From assembly GCA_964390805.1 (NCBI GenBank), contig CAYMKL010000160.1, positions 1 to 14,423 of the forward strand: 14,423 nt of DNA, in the 5' to 3' direction. This document shows, piece after piece, positions 6,372-13,517 of this stretch. The position numbers and the translations under genes were made by a program. Source of the stretch: CAYMKL01 sp964390805 (lineage in GTDB: Bacteria > Chloroflexota > Anaerolineae > VGOG01). The notes under the pieces were generated by a model. The model had not been told where the DNA came from. It did no database searches and saw only the letters and a program-made list of their open reading frames with translations. Each line of letters opens with the position of its first letter. Within the stretch, counting starts at the first letter, position 1.

Positions 6372-6393
6372 TTACCAGAAAACTCATGTAGTT

Positions 6394-6403
6394 CAGTATA
6401 CTG
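6394..6403. promoter_or_regulatory. Palindrome over the TA -10 box (probable operator)
   Basis: Perfect palindrome CAGTATACTG that contains the -10 hexamer of the TA promoter. A repressor bound here would block RNA polymerase, the usual autoregulation by an antitoxin-toxin complex. Confidence 0.45.
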
Positions 6404-6423
6404 TGAAATTGAATCTCTGTCAA
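6395..6423 (-). promoter_or_regulatory. Sigma-70 promoter of the TA module
   Basis: On the minus strand TTGACA (6418-6423) and TATACT (6395-6400) with a 17-bp spacer, an almost perfect consensus. It starts 5 bp past the sbcC stop codon, so the module carries its own promoter within the inserted block. Confidence 0.8.
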
Positions 6424-6428
6424 GGTAA

Positions 6429-6489
6429 TCAGTTGATCGCCACCTGCGAGCCCTGGGGCGTTTTGAACACGTCAATGCGCACAGGGAAG
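6429..6489. repeat. 61-bp direct repeat copy B (intact 3' end of sbcC)
   Basis: Matches 5706-5766 at 58 of 61 positions in the same orientation, offset 723 bp. It spans the functional C-terminal codons and stop of sbcC. The 662 bp between the copies (5767-6428) hold the toxin-antitoxin module and its promoter. Confidence 0.88.
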
Positions 6490-8978
6490 GCGTCCTTCAA
6501 CTCCTCAATGTGGGTGATGACCAGGATCTTCTCGAAGTCCTCCCGGATGGAGTTGATGGCCTCCACCAGTCGCTCCCGCCCCTGGGCGTCCTGGGTGCCG
6601 AAGCCCTCGTCAATGACCAGGGTCTGCAACCTGGCCCCAGCGCGGCGGGCCAGGAGCTTAGACAGGGCAATACGGATGGCGAAGTTGACCCGAAAACTCT
6701 CTCCGCCGCTGTAGAGCTCATAGCTGCGGGTGCCCAGCTCGTCGGAGATCTTGATGGCCAGCGTCTCAACTGTATCCCCCTTGAGGGTCTCCCGTTGGGT
6801 CTCGAAGCGCACGTCCATGCGCCCGTCGGTCATCCGCGCTAAAAGCCTGTTGGCCTCGTCCTCGATCTCAGGGATCGCGCTCTCGATGATCATGGCCTGC
6901 AGACCCTTCTTGCCGAAGGCCAGTCTCAACTCCTCGTAGATGGCCTTCTCCTCCGCTACCTTGCGCCTCTCCTTGAGCTTCTTCTCCTTCTCCTTGGTCA
7001 AATAATCGCAGTAATCGAGCTTCTGTCTGGCTGCGCCCAGAACCTGGCGGGCGCGGGCCTCTTTAGCCCGCAGATCATCCACCTCCCTGCTCTTTCCCTC
7101 TAGCCGAGCGGCCAGATCGGGTAGCCGGGTTAACTCCTGGGCTAGCGCCTCTTTCTTAGCCAGGTCGGCGGCCAAGGTCTCTTGCCAGCGAGCTTTGCTC
7201 TTGCGCAACCGCTCCAAATTGGCCCGCTCTTCGTCAACGCGCTCCAAAGCTGCCTGCAGCCTGGCTTTGTCTTCCTCGAAGCGGCCGAGGACCTCGACGT
7301 CTCGCCGGACTTCCTGGTGAGCCTCAGGATCGTAGCCTAGCCCCGCGATTTGCTCCAGGAGCTCAACTAGTTCGACCTGTTCGGCCTCGGCGTATCGCCC
7401 GCTGGTCAGGCGCTCGTCCAATTCGGCCAGCTTTTCCTGCTGTTTGACTAACTCTTCGGCTGCTTCCTTTGCCTCGGCCAGGCTCTTCTCCAGCGTCGCC
7501 TCCTGCTTTTGCCGCGCCCCCTTGGTGGCAAGCTCCCGCCCGATGGCTTCTATCTCTTGCTCCAAAGCCTGTCTCCGGGCGGTCAGCTCTTCGATCTTGG
7601 CTTGATTGGCTCGGTAGAGGGCATCGCTTTCCGCCATCTCGGAGGAGAATTGCTCCCTGAGTCGGACTCTGTCCCCTTCCGAAAGTCCTTGACCACACAG
7701 GGGACAGTCGGCTTCGGCAGCTTGCAGAAGCCCGCTTTTCTCCTTGAGGGAATCCATTTCGCCCTTCAATTGCTCGTTTCGTGTCTTGAGGCTGGCTTTC
7801 TCGTTGGATAGCTTTCCTATCTCTTGCTGCTTGGCCTCCCGTTCGCTCTCTCGCTGGACTAGGCGCTCCAGTTCAGCCCGAACCTTGGGCAGCTCCGCCT
7901 CCAGTGACTCTACTTCTTGAGCCAGGGCCGAAAGCTCTCTCACCTTCTCCGAGCAGAGGCGCTGTTCCAGAGTCAGGGTGTGTTTGGCCTCGGTGATAGT
8001 GGTCTCCAAACGACCCTTGCGCTCGTTCAGCTTCACCAGTTGCGCCAGCTTCTCGTTCAGCGACTCATGGAGTTGGCGGGCTGTGGTCAGGGCGGCGAAG
8101 CCTTCCTCGATGAGTTTCTGATCCTTTATGACCGCCTCGTACTGGGCCAGTCGCTCCTGGCAGGCAACCATCTGCTCCCCGATTTCGGCCAGCTCTCGCT
8201 CTCCCTGGGCCAGCCGCGCCGAGATTTCCTCAATCTGGACCCGTTTGAGATCCAGCTCCTTCCATTCCTCTCGTAGCTTGCGCAGCCTTTCTTCGGCACC
8301 TCGCAAGGTGACATTCAAGTTCTCAACGTCAGCCTGAGCTTGTTTCAACTCCTCCTCGTATTCTGGCCTTCGCTCCAGTTCTCGCTCCATCTCGCGGATC
8401 TGAGCTGTGATTTGTTTGGCTTCACTGTCCCTGGCTTTCGCTCGCTCCTTGGCTCGTTCTTCGTACTGATCATAGAGGGAGAGGCCCAGGATTTCGCCGA
8501 GGATGCGCTTGCGCTCGCCGGGGGACTTGGTGGTGAACTCGTCGGCGCGTCCCTGCAGGAGGAAGGCCGAGTTGATGAAGGTCTCGTAGTCCATGCGCAG
8601 GATTCTGTTGATGCGGGCCTGGGTCTGGCGCATGGTGGGTTCGGTGAGGGGACGGAAGAGGTGGTCGTCGCGCACCTGTAGCTCCAGCGAGCTCCGCCCT
8701 CGCCCGTGGCTGTCCCGCTTGCGGATGACCCGGTAGTGGTTCTCGCCGAGAGCGAACTCGAACTCCACCTCCATCTCCCTCTGGCCCAGGTGGATCAGCT
8801 CGTCGTCGCGTTTGGCGCGAGCCTTGCCCCACAGCGCCCAGGTCACAGCATCCAGGAGAGCCGATTTGCCGTGGCCGTTGTCCCCGGCCAGGCAGGCCAG
8901 GTGGATGCCCGAGAAATCCAGGGGCTCCAGCTCACGGTAACACATGAAATTGCGCAATTGAATTTTGAGTGGGATCAT
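6429..8978 (-). CDS. sbcC: SbcC/Rad50-type SMC-like ATPase
   Basis: An 849-residue ABC ATPase of the Rad50/SbcC family, the ATPase and tethering half of an Mre11-Rad50-type nuclease for processing DNA ends and hairpins. Seen: N-terminal P-loop GDNGHGKS (32-39), long heptad-rich coiled coils, central zinc hook CPLC (425-428), second coil arm, ABC signature YSGGESF (about 756-762) and Walker B VIDEGFGTQD (Asp790-Glu791). The hook lies at the exact midpoint, so the protein is full length. ATG 8978 follows GGAGG by 7 nt. The usual partner gene for the SbcD/Mre11 nuclease is not next to it in this window. The last 61 bp are duplicated at 5706-5766. Confidence 0.93.
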   Translation of the reverse strand: MIPLKIQLRNFMCYRELEPLDFSGIHLACLAGDNGHGKSALLDAVTWALWGKARAKRDDELIHLGQREMEVEFEFALGENHYRVIRKRDSHGRGRSSLELQVRDDHLFRPLTEPTMRQTQARINRILRMDYETFINSAFLLQGRADEFTTKSPGERKRILGEILGLSLYDQYEERAKERAKARDSEAKQITAQIREMERELERRPEYEEELKQAQADVENLNVTLRGAEERLRKLREEWKELDLKRVQIEEISARLAQGERELAEIGEQMVACQERLAQYEAVIKDQKLIEEGFAALTTARQLHESLNEKLAQLVKLNERKGRLETTITEAKHTLTLEQRLCSEKVRELSALAQEVESLEAELPKVRAELERLVQRESEREAKQQEIGKLSNEKASLKTRNEQLKGEMDSLKEKSGLLQAAEADCPLCGQGLSEGDRVRLREQFSSEMAESDALYRANQAKIEELTARRQALEQEIEAIGRELATKGARQKQEATLEKSLAEAKEAAEELVKQQEKLAELDERLTSGRYAEAEQVELVELLEQIAGLGYDPEAHQEVRRDVEVLGRFEEDKARLQAALERVDEERANLERLRKSKARWQETLAADLAKKEALAQELTRLPDLAARLEGKSREVDDLRAKEARARQVLGAARQKLDYCDYLTKEKEKKLKERRKVAEEKAIYEELRLAFGKKGLQAMIIESAIPEIEDEANRLLARMTDGRMDVRFETQRETLKGDTVETLAIKISDELGTRSYELYSGGESFRVNFAIRIALSKLLARRAGARLQTLVIDEGFGTQDAQGRERLVEAINSIREDFEKILVITHIEELKDAFPVRIDVFKTPQGSQVAIN

Positions 8979-9007
8979 AGCCAAACCTCCAGCTTCCAAT
9001 CACCAAT

Positions 9008-9036
9008 ATGATACCACAGGATGGCGAAATGCTCAA
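9008..9036 (-). promoter_or_regulatory. Sigma-70 promoter of sbcC
   Basis: On the minus strand TTGAGC (9031-9036) and TATCAT (9008-9013), 17-bp spacer, about 30 bp upstream of ATG 8978. It is back to back with the promoter at 9053-9081. Confidence 0.6.
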
Positions 9037-9052
9037 GCTTCGAGTTTCCTCC

Positions 9053-9081
9053 TTGACGAAACCAAGATTTGCTGGTATACT
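9053..9081 (+). promoter_or_regulatory. Sigma-70 promoter of the antitoxin-like gene
   Basis: TTGACG (9053-9058) and TATACT (9076-9081) with a 17-bp spacer, 25 bp before ATG 9107. Near-consensus boxes indicate that the gene is still expressed even though it looks truncated. Confidence 0.75.
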
Positions 9082-9106
9082 CCCTACTGAAGCGAGGTGA
9101 TGCCCT

Positions 9107-9328
9107 ATGAGACGAGTGATATTGAAAGAAGTCCATGCCCCGTATACGCTTGCCATCGAGGAAGAGGCTCTAAGCCACGAGCCTTTTATCCTGGAGCGAG
9201 ACGGCAAGGCAGTGGCTGCTGTCATCCCGATCATTGAGTATGAGGCTTTTCGTGCATGGCGAGAGATACGGGGGCGAGAAGAGAAACGGCGAAAAGACCT
9301 TGAAGCCTTCCACCTGCTCCGTTTGTAG
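9107..9328 (+). CDS. Phd/YefM-type antitoxin-like protein, possibly truncated
   Basis: A 73-residue protein with the layout of a Phd/YefM-like N-terminal domain: EEEALSHEPFILERDGKAVAAVIPIIEYEAFRAW, where the 'erdGkavAavip..eyea' strand-turn-strand is the characteristic part. A charged helix (REIRGREEKRRKDLEAF) follows and ends abruptly in HLLRL. From recollection of related proteins in Chloroflexota, the charged helix normally continues into a further domain, so the gene may be cut at about residue 68. GAGGTGA lies 5 nt before the ATG. No complete toxin gene follows; the same frame continues past its TAG into the tail of a different gene. Confidence 0.6.
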   Translation: MRRVILKEVHAPYTLAIEEEALSHEPFILERDGKAVAAVIPIIEYEAFRAWREIRGREEKRRKDLEAFHLLRL

Positions 9329-9514
9329 ACGTCCGTGTCTCCCCCCTCTCAGTTCCGCCTTAGGGCAGCCGCTACGAGCCAAGCTCGACTCCACTACCTC
9401 GAAGTCGTGACCATTCCAGAGGAATACGCCCTCCTGGGTCGAGATGTCCTCAACTACTTCTACGTTCAATTGAATGGCCCCGACTTGACTTTCCACGTCA
9501 GTACTTCGCCATAG
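9329..9514 (+). pseudogene. C-terminal remnant of a retropepsin-like aspartic protease gene
   Basis: In the same frame as the preceding ORF, after its TAG, the sequence stays open for 61 codons. From about 9392 it reads LEVVTIPEEYALLGRDVLNYF then VQLNGPDLTFHV and a stop. The 'LLGRDVLN.F...L.GP.LTF' pattern is the C-terminal flap/alpha region of bacterial retroviral-type aspartic proteases. The N-terminal half with the catalytic Asp-Thr/Ser-Gly motif is absent and there is no start codon or ribosome binding site, so it is a fragment. Confidence 0.5.
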
Positions 9515-9551
9515 GGGAGCAGCAGAATTGCGAAGAATTAAGGAGACAAGC

Positions 9552-10796
9552 ATGGACCACGTTCTCGGTTTGAAATGCGTCCTCTGCGGCGCGGAGTACG
9601 ACGTCGGTGAGGTGCTCTACGTTTGCCCCAAGCACGGCGACGAGGGTATGGTAGACGTTGTCTACGACTATGAGCTGATCGGGCGGCGACTGACCAAGGA
9701 GAGGCTGGCCGCCAACCGAAATAACTCCATCTGGCGCTACGCCGACCTTTTGCCCGTCGCCGACGCCAGCCTTGCCCCGCCGCTGCAGGTGGGCTGGACG
9801 CCGCTGTATCGGGCCGTGCGGCTGGGGAAGCGGCTGGGCCTGAAGCATCTCTGGGTCAAAGATGACGGTCGGGAGCCCACGGCCTCGTTCAAAGACCGGG
9901 CCAGTGCGGTGGGGGTGCTCAAAGCCCTGGAGCTGGGACGCGACATCATGACCTGTGCCTCCACAGGGAACGCTGCTTCATCCTTGGCCGGCCTGACGGC
10001 CAGCGTGGGGCTGACGACCTACATCTTCGTCCCCCAAACGGCTCCCCAGGCCAAGGTGGCCCAACTGCTCATCTTCGGGGCCAACGTCATCATGGTGAAG
10101 GGCACCTACGATCAGGCCTTCGACCTGTGCCTGGAGGCCTCAAAAGAATATGGCTGGTACAGCCGCAACACGGCCTACAACCCCTACCTCTCTGAGGGGA
10201 AGAAGACGGCCGCTCTGGAAATCTGTGAACAATTGGGGTGGGAGGCGCCTGACCGGATGTTCGTCTCCGTGGGCGATGGCGGCATCATCGGCGGACTCTG
10301 GAAGGGGCTCAAGGATCTGCGCGCTCTGGGCTTCATTGACAAGATGCCAAAGCTGATGGGCGTACAGGCGGAGGGGGCAGCGCCTTTGGTCAGGGCCTGG
10401 CGAGAGGGAACGGAGGAGATCGAGCCCGTCGTCCTCGATACCCTGGCCGACAGTATCTCCGTGGGCGTGCCCCGTGACCGCATCAAGGCCCTGCGTGCGG
10501 TGCGGCAGACTGGCGGGGAGTACGTGACGGTGAGCGACGAGGAGATCCTGGATGCCATGCGAGTGCTGGCGCGGGGGGCAGCCGTCTTCGCCGAGCCCGC
10601 CGGGGCGACGGGCTTCGCTGGCCTGGCAAAGCTGGTGCGCGAGGGCCGCATTGACCCTGAGGAGCGCATCGTGGTGGTGGTCACCGGCAACGGCCTCAAG
10701 GACGTCTCCAGCGCCATCAAGGCCACCGGCCAGCCTCACCTCATTGAGCCGACGGTGGAGGACTTGAGACTATTAATGGGGAAGATAGACGAGTAG
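9552..10796 (+). CDS. thrC: Threonine synthase (PLP-dependent)
   Basis: A 414-residue fold-type II PLP enzyme converting O-phospho-L-homoserine to threonine, the last step of threonine synthesis. The N-terminus has a rubredoxin-like/zinc-ribbon pattern (LKCVLCGAEYDVGEVLYVCPKH), then WTPLYRAVRLGKRLGLKHLWVKDD. The PLP lysine K114 is in EPTASFKDRAS, and the phosphate-binding loops are ASTGNAASSLAG and SVGDGGIIGGLWKG. The C-terminus has EPAGATGFAG and VVTGNGLKD, both typical of threonine synthase. ATG 9552 is preferred over the frame start at 9528 because AAGGAG lies 6 nt upstream. Related cysteate or diaminopropionate synthases share this fold, but the C-terminal GNGLKD motif favours threonine synthase. 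No other thr gene is adjacent. Confidence 0.9.
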   Translation: MDHVLGLKCVLCGAEYDVGEVLYVCPKHGDEGMVDVVYDYELIGRRLTKERLAANRNNSIWRYADLLPVADASLAPPLQVGWTPLYRAVRLGKRLGLKHLWVKDDGREPTASFKDRASAVGVLKALELGRDIMTCASTGNAASSLAGLTASVGLTTYIFVPQTAPQAKVAQLLIFGANVIMVKGTYDQAFDLCLEASKEYGWYSRNTAYNPYLSEGKKTAALEICEQLGWEAPDRMFVSVGDGGIIGGLWKGLKDLRALGFIDKMPKLMGVQAEGAAPLVRAWREGTEEIEPVVLDTLADSISVGVPRDRIKALRAVRQTGGEYVTVSDEEILDAMRVLARGAAVFAEPAGATGFAGLAKLVREGRIDPEERIVVVVTGNGLKDVSSAIKATGQPHLIEPTVEDLRLLMGKIDE

Positions 10797-10843
10797 GTTT
10801 GTGGGCTGGAGATGAGCGAGCGCTGATTGAGTAACCGTAGGTG

Positions 10844-10895
10844 TATCGAAATCAAGCGAGCGGGTCTGGCCGAGTGTCCCGCTTGGCTTCGATAC
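10844..10895. repeat. Imperfect long hairpin after thrC
   Basis: TATCGAA (10844-10850) pairs with TTCGATA (10888-10894), and inside it a CAAGCG-type arm pairs with a CGCTTG-type arm. It lies between the convergent genes thrC and the DUF2723 gene and may serve as a two-way transcript end, but it lacks T runs. The rest of the 216-bp gap holds the repeat at 10911-10935 and nothing else recognisable. Confidence 0.5.
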
Positions 10896-10910
10896 GGCTC
10901 TCCGCGGAGT

Positions 10911-10935
10911 TTATCCTGAGCCTGTCGAAGGGCTC
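10911..10935. repeat. Dispersed palindromic repeat (GAGCCTGTCGAAGGGCTC type)
   Basis: Core stem GAGCC/GGCTC (10918-10922 and 10931-10935) with the TGTCGAAG loop, preceded by TTATCCT. This motif is a widespread intergenic repeat in many environmental bacterial genomes (recollection). It also creates a spurious small ORF with the peptide ILSLSKG. Confidence 0.6.
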
Positions 10936-11012
10936 CAAGCCTACTCAGCCGGCGCTTTCGCGAATGGCTGTTGCGCGCAACCAGTCCGTTAAATCCTATA
11001 GTCCGTTGTTCC

Positions 11013-13511
11013 TCACTCCACGCGGATGCTGCCCAGTATGACCCTATCGCCAGTCAGATTCAGTTCTCCGTCAAAGATGGGCACGCGCTTGGTGGTGGCG
11101 ATGCCGTACATCCCCACCTCGATCCAGTACTCCCCCGTCGGCGTCTGGGAGTCTAGGACGACGGTGTAGCGGTCATCTATGACCTGCCCCTCCAGCCACT
11201 TGGGAATCCACAAAAAGGTGGGGTAGCTGCCGCCCAGCGGGGTGAAGTCCTTCTGCCCCCAGATGCGGTTCGATGCGTCTATGACGTGGACGAAAATAGT
11301 GTAGCACTCATCTATGGGCTGCAGCGCTCGCCAGTAGAGGGTGACATAAAGAGCCTGGCCCGGATGCGCCACGTCCGGTTTCACCCTGGCCTTCTCCAGC
11401 AGAATCTTGCTGTCGAAGTTGGCCAGGGCTTTCTTTATGATGTCTGAGGGCGGCTGGATTTGGCCCTCCTTGACGCGCACCGTCGTCAGCTCGATGGTGG
11501 TGCCCCCGCTGGAGAGGGGCAAGTCCTGCCCTCGCGAGAGGGAGGTGATCCCCAGCTCCAGGGGATACTCGCCAGGCTCAGTCCCGAAGGGGATGGTGAT
11601 GTCGTAGCGCTCGGCCACCACCTGGCCCGGTTCCCAGAAGGGGGTCAGGAAGCGGCTGTCGGTGGTGAAGCGGTGCCAGTGGGCCAGGTGGACATAAGGC
11701 ATGTAGTATTCATCCAGCTTCTGTAGGGCCTGCAGGTAGAGGGTCAGGTGGAGGGTCTCGCCCACCTGCACCGCCTCGCGGTCCAGGTCGTATCCCAGGA
11801 TGGCGATAGGCCAACTTGTTGGCACGTCCTCGACGGTCGCGTCCAGAGGATGTTGCATGGGTGGGGCCTCGAATAGGGGTTCGGGCAGCACCTTGTAGAA
11901 GGGCCCCACCGGCAGAAGGCGGTATCTGTCCGCAACCGAGCGGCGGTAGCCTGAGAGGTAGACGGGGCCCTGGCCCAGGTTGGCCTCCACCAACTCCAGC
12001 CAGGGATTGGCCGTGCCAGCAGGCACGAACTTAGCCTCGACGTTGGGCTTCCGCCCCTCGACGAACTCGTAATGCCAGAGGGGGGTGATGTGGTCCCAAT
12101 CACAGAGGAGGACGGCCCCCTCGTCCTGGAAGTAGTCGAAAGTAGCCTGGACGAAGTCATCGGCGAAGCGGTAATCGCTCAGATCCACGCGCGAGAGGTT
12201 GAGCAGGCCCATCCTGAGGGGGAATGCAAACAAGAGAAGGGTCAGGGCGACTGAGCAGAGGGCCTTTGTATAGGGCTTGACTCGCCATCTCTCCAGGAGG
12301 TCGAAAAGGGCCATCGCCCCACAGCCGATCCAGACGGCGTAGACCATGAAGGGCAGGTGCAGGTATTTCATCACGTCCTGGATGGTGTTCATGATGAGGG
12401 CCGAGTTCAGGGCGAAAAAGAGCGCCAGCAGCACAAAGGCCCTGCGTCTTTTGAGAGCCAGCCAGATCGCCCCCGCGATGCCCAACAGGAGTGCGGGAGC
12501 ATTGTATTGCAGGCTCAGGAGCGTCTTGAGGGCCAGCACGCGCTGGGGCTGCTCCGGCCAACTGAAGGGGAAGAGGTTCATGCGCAGCCCCTGGGCCGTG
12601 ACCAGCCGCAGAAAGCCATCCAGCGTGTTCGCATCCTGCGGGCCAAAGGGGGGCGTGCTTCGGATGGGATAGTACAGGTAAACCGAGAGGCCGAGCAGGA
12701 ACAGAAGGCCGAAGGTTGCCAGCTTCCTTAACTGCTCAGCCCGTGTCATTGCGAGGAGCGTTTTTTGCGACCAAGCAATCTCCTCCTTGTGGCTTGGGGA
12801 TTGCTTCGCTTCGCTCGCAATGACAGCCTGAGTGGTTGCCAGCTTCTTGAGGCTGACCAGCAGTTGGGGTTTGACTAAGAGAATGAAGGCAGCGAAGGCA
12901 GGGAAGCTGATCAAGATGAGCGGGTGGTGAGTCACGCCGAGGCCACAGGTCAGGGCGAAGGCGTACAGCCACCTATCGTTGCCGCTCTTGTCCCAGGCGA
13001 GCAGGAGGAACAGGGCAAGGGCAGCCAACGTTGCGGTCAGAGTGTGGGCGTTGGCGAAGATGGCGTGTTGCCAGAGGTTGGCGCTGACGGCGAAAGCGGC
13101 AGCGCCCAGGATGGCCGGCACCTGGGCGGCGAGTAGCGCATTTCCCCTCCCTCGGAGGGAGGGGTTAGGGGAGGGTGGGCCTATGGTTACCTTTTCTGAT
13201 AATTGCAGGAGGATCAGGTGGGTGAGGGAAACAGTCAGCGCGCCACCAAAGGCGGTGAAGAGGTTCATCCGATAGGCGACGCTGCCCAAGGGGAGGAGGG
13301 TGAACAGCTTCCCCAGCAGAATGTAGAGAGCGTAGCCCGGCGGGTGGGCGATGCCCAGGATGTAGGGCACGAACTGGAACTCGGCGGAGTCCCCCGGCAC
13401 CACCGAAGGAGCCATCGTGCTGACGTAGAGCAGAAAGCTGCCGGCGAACAACGCCGTGGCGACTATGCCCACCAGCTTCCTTTGTGAGAAACGCCTTGCT
13501 GAGACCATCAT
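11013..13511 (-). CDS. DUF2723 family membrane glycosyltransferase-like protein
   Basis: An 832-residue integral membrane protein of the DUF2723 / protein O-mannosyltransferase-like (GT-C) group. Residues 15-180 hold the family core: TM1, the extracytoplasmic VPGDSAEFQ with the likely catalytic Asp, then LGIAHPPGYALYILLGKLFTLLP and RMNLFTAFGGAL. Further transmembrane helices run to about residue 430. The extracytoplasmic part ends in two related beta-sandwich repeats, each with 'vqvGetLhLTLYlqAL..ldeYY..yVHl' and a closing 'tGEYwieVG' strand (about residues 565-680 and 700-825). The expected role is transfer of sugar from a lipid carrier to a protein or glycan; the acceptor is unknown. Two palindromic repeats are translated within cytosolic or loop regions (residues about 113-123 and 230-256). 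The start is ATG 13511 or 13508, directly behind a -10 box with no Shine-Dalgarno site. Confidence 0.85.
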   Translation of the reverse strand: MMVSARRFSQRKLVGIVATALFAGSFLLYVSTMAPSVVPGDSAEFQFVPYILGIAHPPGYALYILLGKLFTLLPLGSVAYRMNLFTAFGGALTVSLTHLILLQLSEKVTIGPPSPNPSLRGRGNALLAAQVPAILGAAAFAVSANLWQHAIFANAHTLTATLAALALFLLLAWDKSGNDRWLYAFALTCGLGVTHHPLILISFPAFAAFILLVKPQLLVSLKKLATTQAVIASEAKQSPSHKEEIAWSQKTLLAMTRAEQLRKLATFGLLFLLGLSVYLYYPIRSTPPFGPQDANTLDGFLRLVTAQGLRMNLFPFSWPEQPQRVLALKTLLSLQYNAPALLLGIAGAIWLALKRRRAFVLLALFFALNSALIMNTIQDVMKYLHLPFMVYAVWIGCGAMALFDLLERWRVKPYTKALCSVALTLLLFAFPLRMGLLNLSRVDLSDYRFADDFVQATFDYFQDEGAVLLCDWDHITPLWHYEFVEGRKPNVEAKFVPAGTANPWLELVEANLGQGPVYLSGYRRSVADRYRLLPVGPFYKVLPEPLFEAPPMQHPLDATVEDVPTSWPIAILGYDLDREAVQVGETLHLTLYLQALQKLDEYYMPYVHLAHWHRFTTDSRFLTPFWEPGQVVAERYDITIPFGTEPGEYPLELGITSLSRGQDLPLSSGGTTIELTTVRVKEGQIQPPSDIIKKALANFDSKILLEKARVKPDVAHPGQALYVTLYWRALQPIDECYTIFVHVIDASNRIWGQKDFTPLGGSYPTFLWIPKWLEGQVIDDRYTVVLDSQTPTGEYWIEVGMYGIATTKRVPIFDGELNLTGDRVILGSIRVE
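12714..12846. repeat. 13-bp direct repeats flanking the inserted palindromic element
   Basis: GGTTGCCAGCTTC occurs at 12714-12726 and 12834-12846, exactly 120 bp (40 codons) apart, bracketing the 82-bp palindromic element. In the protein this appears as KLATT before and KLATF after the insert. It is consistent with a duplication made when the element was acquired. Confidence 0.6.
12744..12825. mobile_element. Palindromic repeat element translated as the SEAKQS peptide
   Basis: 82-bp element bounded by a perfect 12-bp inverted repeat (TGTCATTGCGAG / CTCGCAATGACA) with an inner inverted pair AGCAATC/GATTGCT. This 'GTCATTGCGAG...CTCGCAATGAC' palindrome is a widely dispersed repeat in several bacterial phyla (recollection), normally intergenic. 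Here it lies inside the DUF2723 coding sequence on the open frame and encodes VIASEAKQS...SQKTLLAMT. Confidence 0.8.
13144..13175. repeat. GC-rich palindrome inside the DUF2723 gene
   Basis: CCCCTCCCT (13144-13152) pairs with AGGGAGGGG (13156-13164) across a 3-nt loop, followed by TTAGGGGAGGG, the same purine run again. It reads in frame as PSPNPSLRGRGN (residues about 113-123). This CCCTCCCTC-GGAGGGAGGG type repeat is common between genes in Chloroflexota and cyanobacteria (recollection). Confidence 0.65.
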
Positions 13512-13517
13512 GCTGCA

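Noticed and set aside
9326..9328. TAG between the antitoxin-like ORF and the protease tail as a pyrrolysine or readthrough codon
   Set aside because: The downstream part lacks the catalytic half of the protease, so a deletion fusion explains the continuous frame better.
10841..11041. 66-codon ORF after thrC
   Set aside because: It is translated from the dispersed palindromic repeat (ILSLSKG peptide), with no ribosome binding site or family match.
12744..12825. tRNA or structured ncRNA inside the DUF2723 gene
   Set aside because: The fold is a simple palindrome of a known dispersed repeat type without cloverleaf features.
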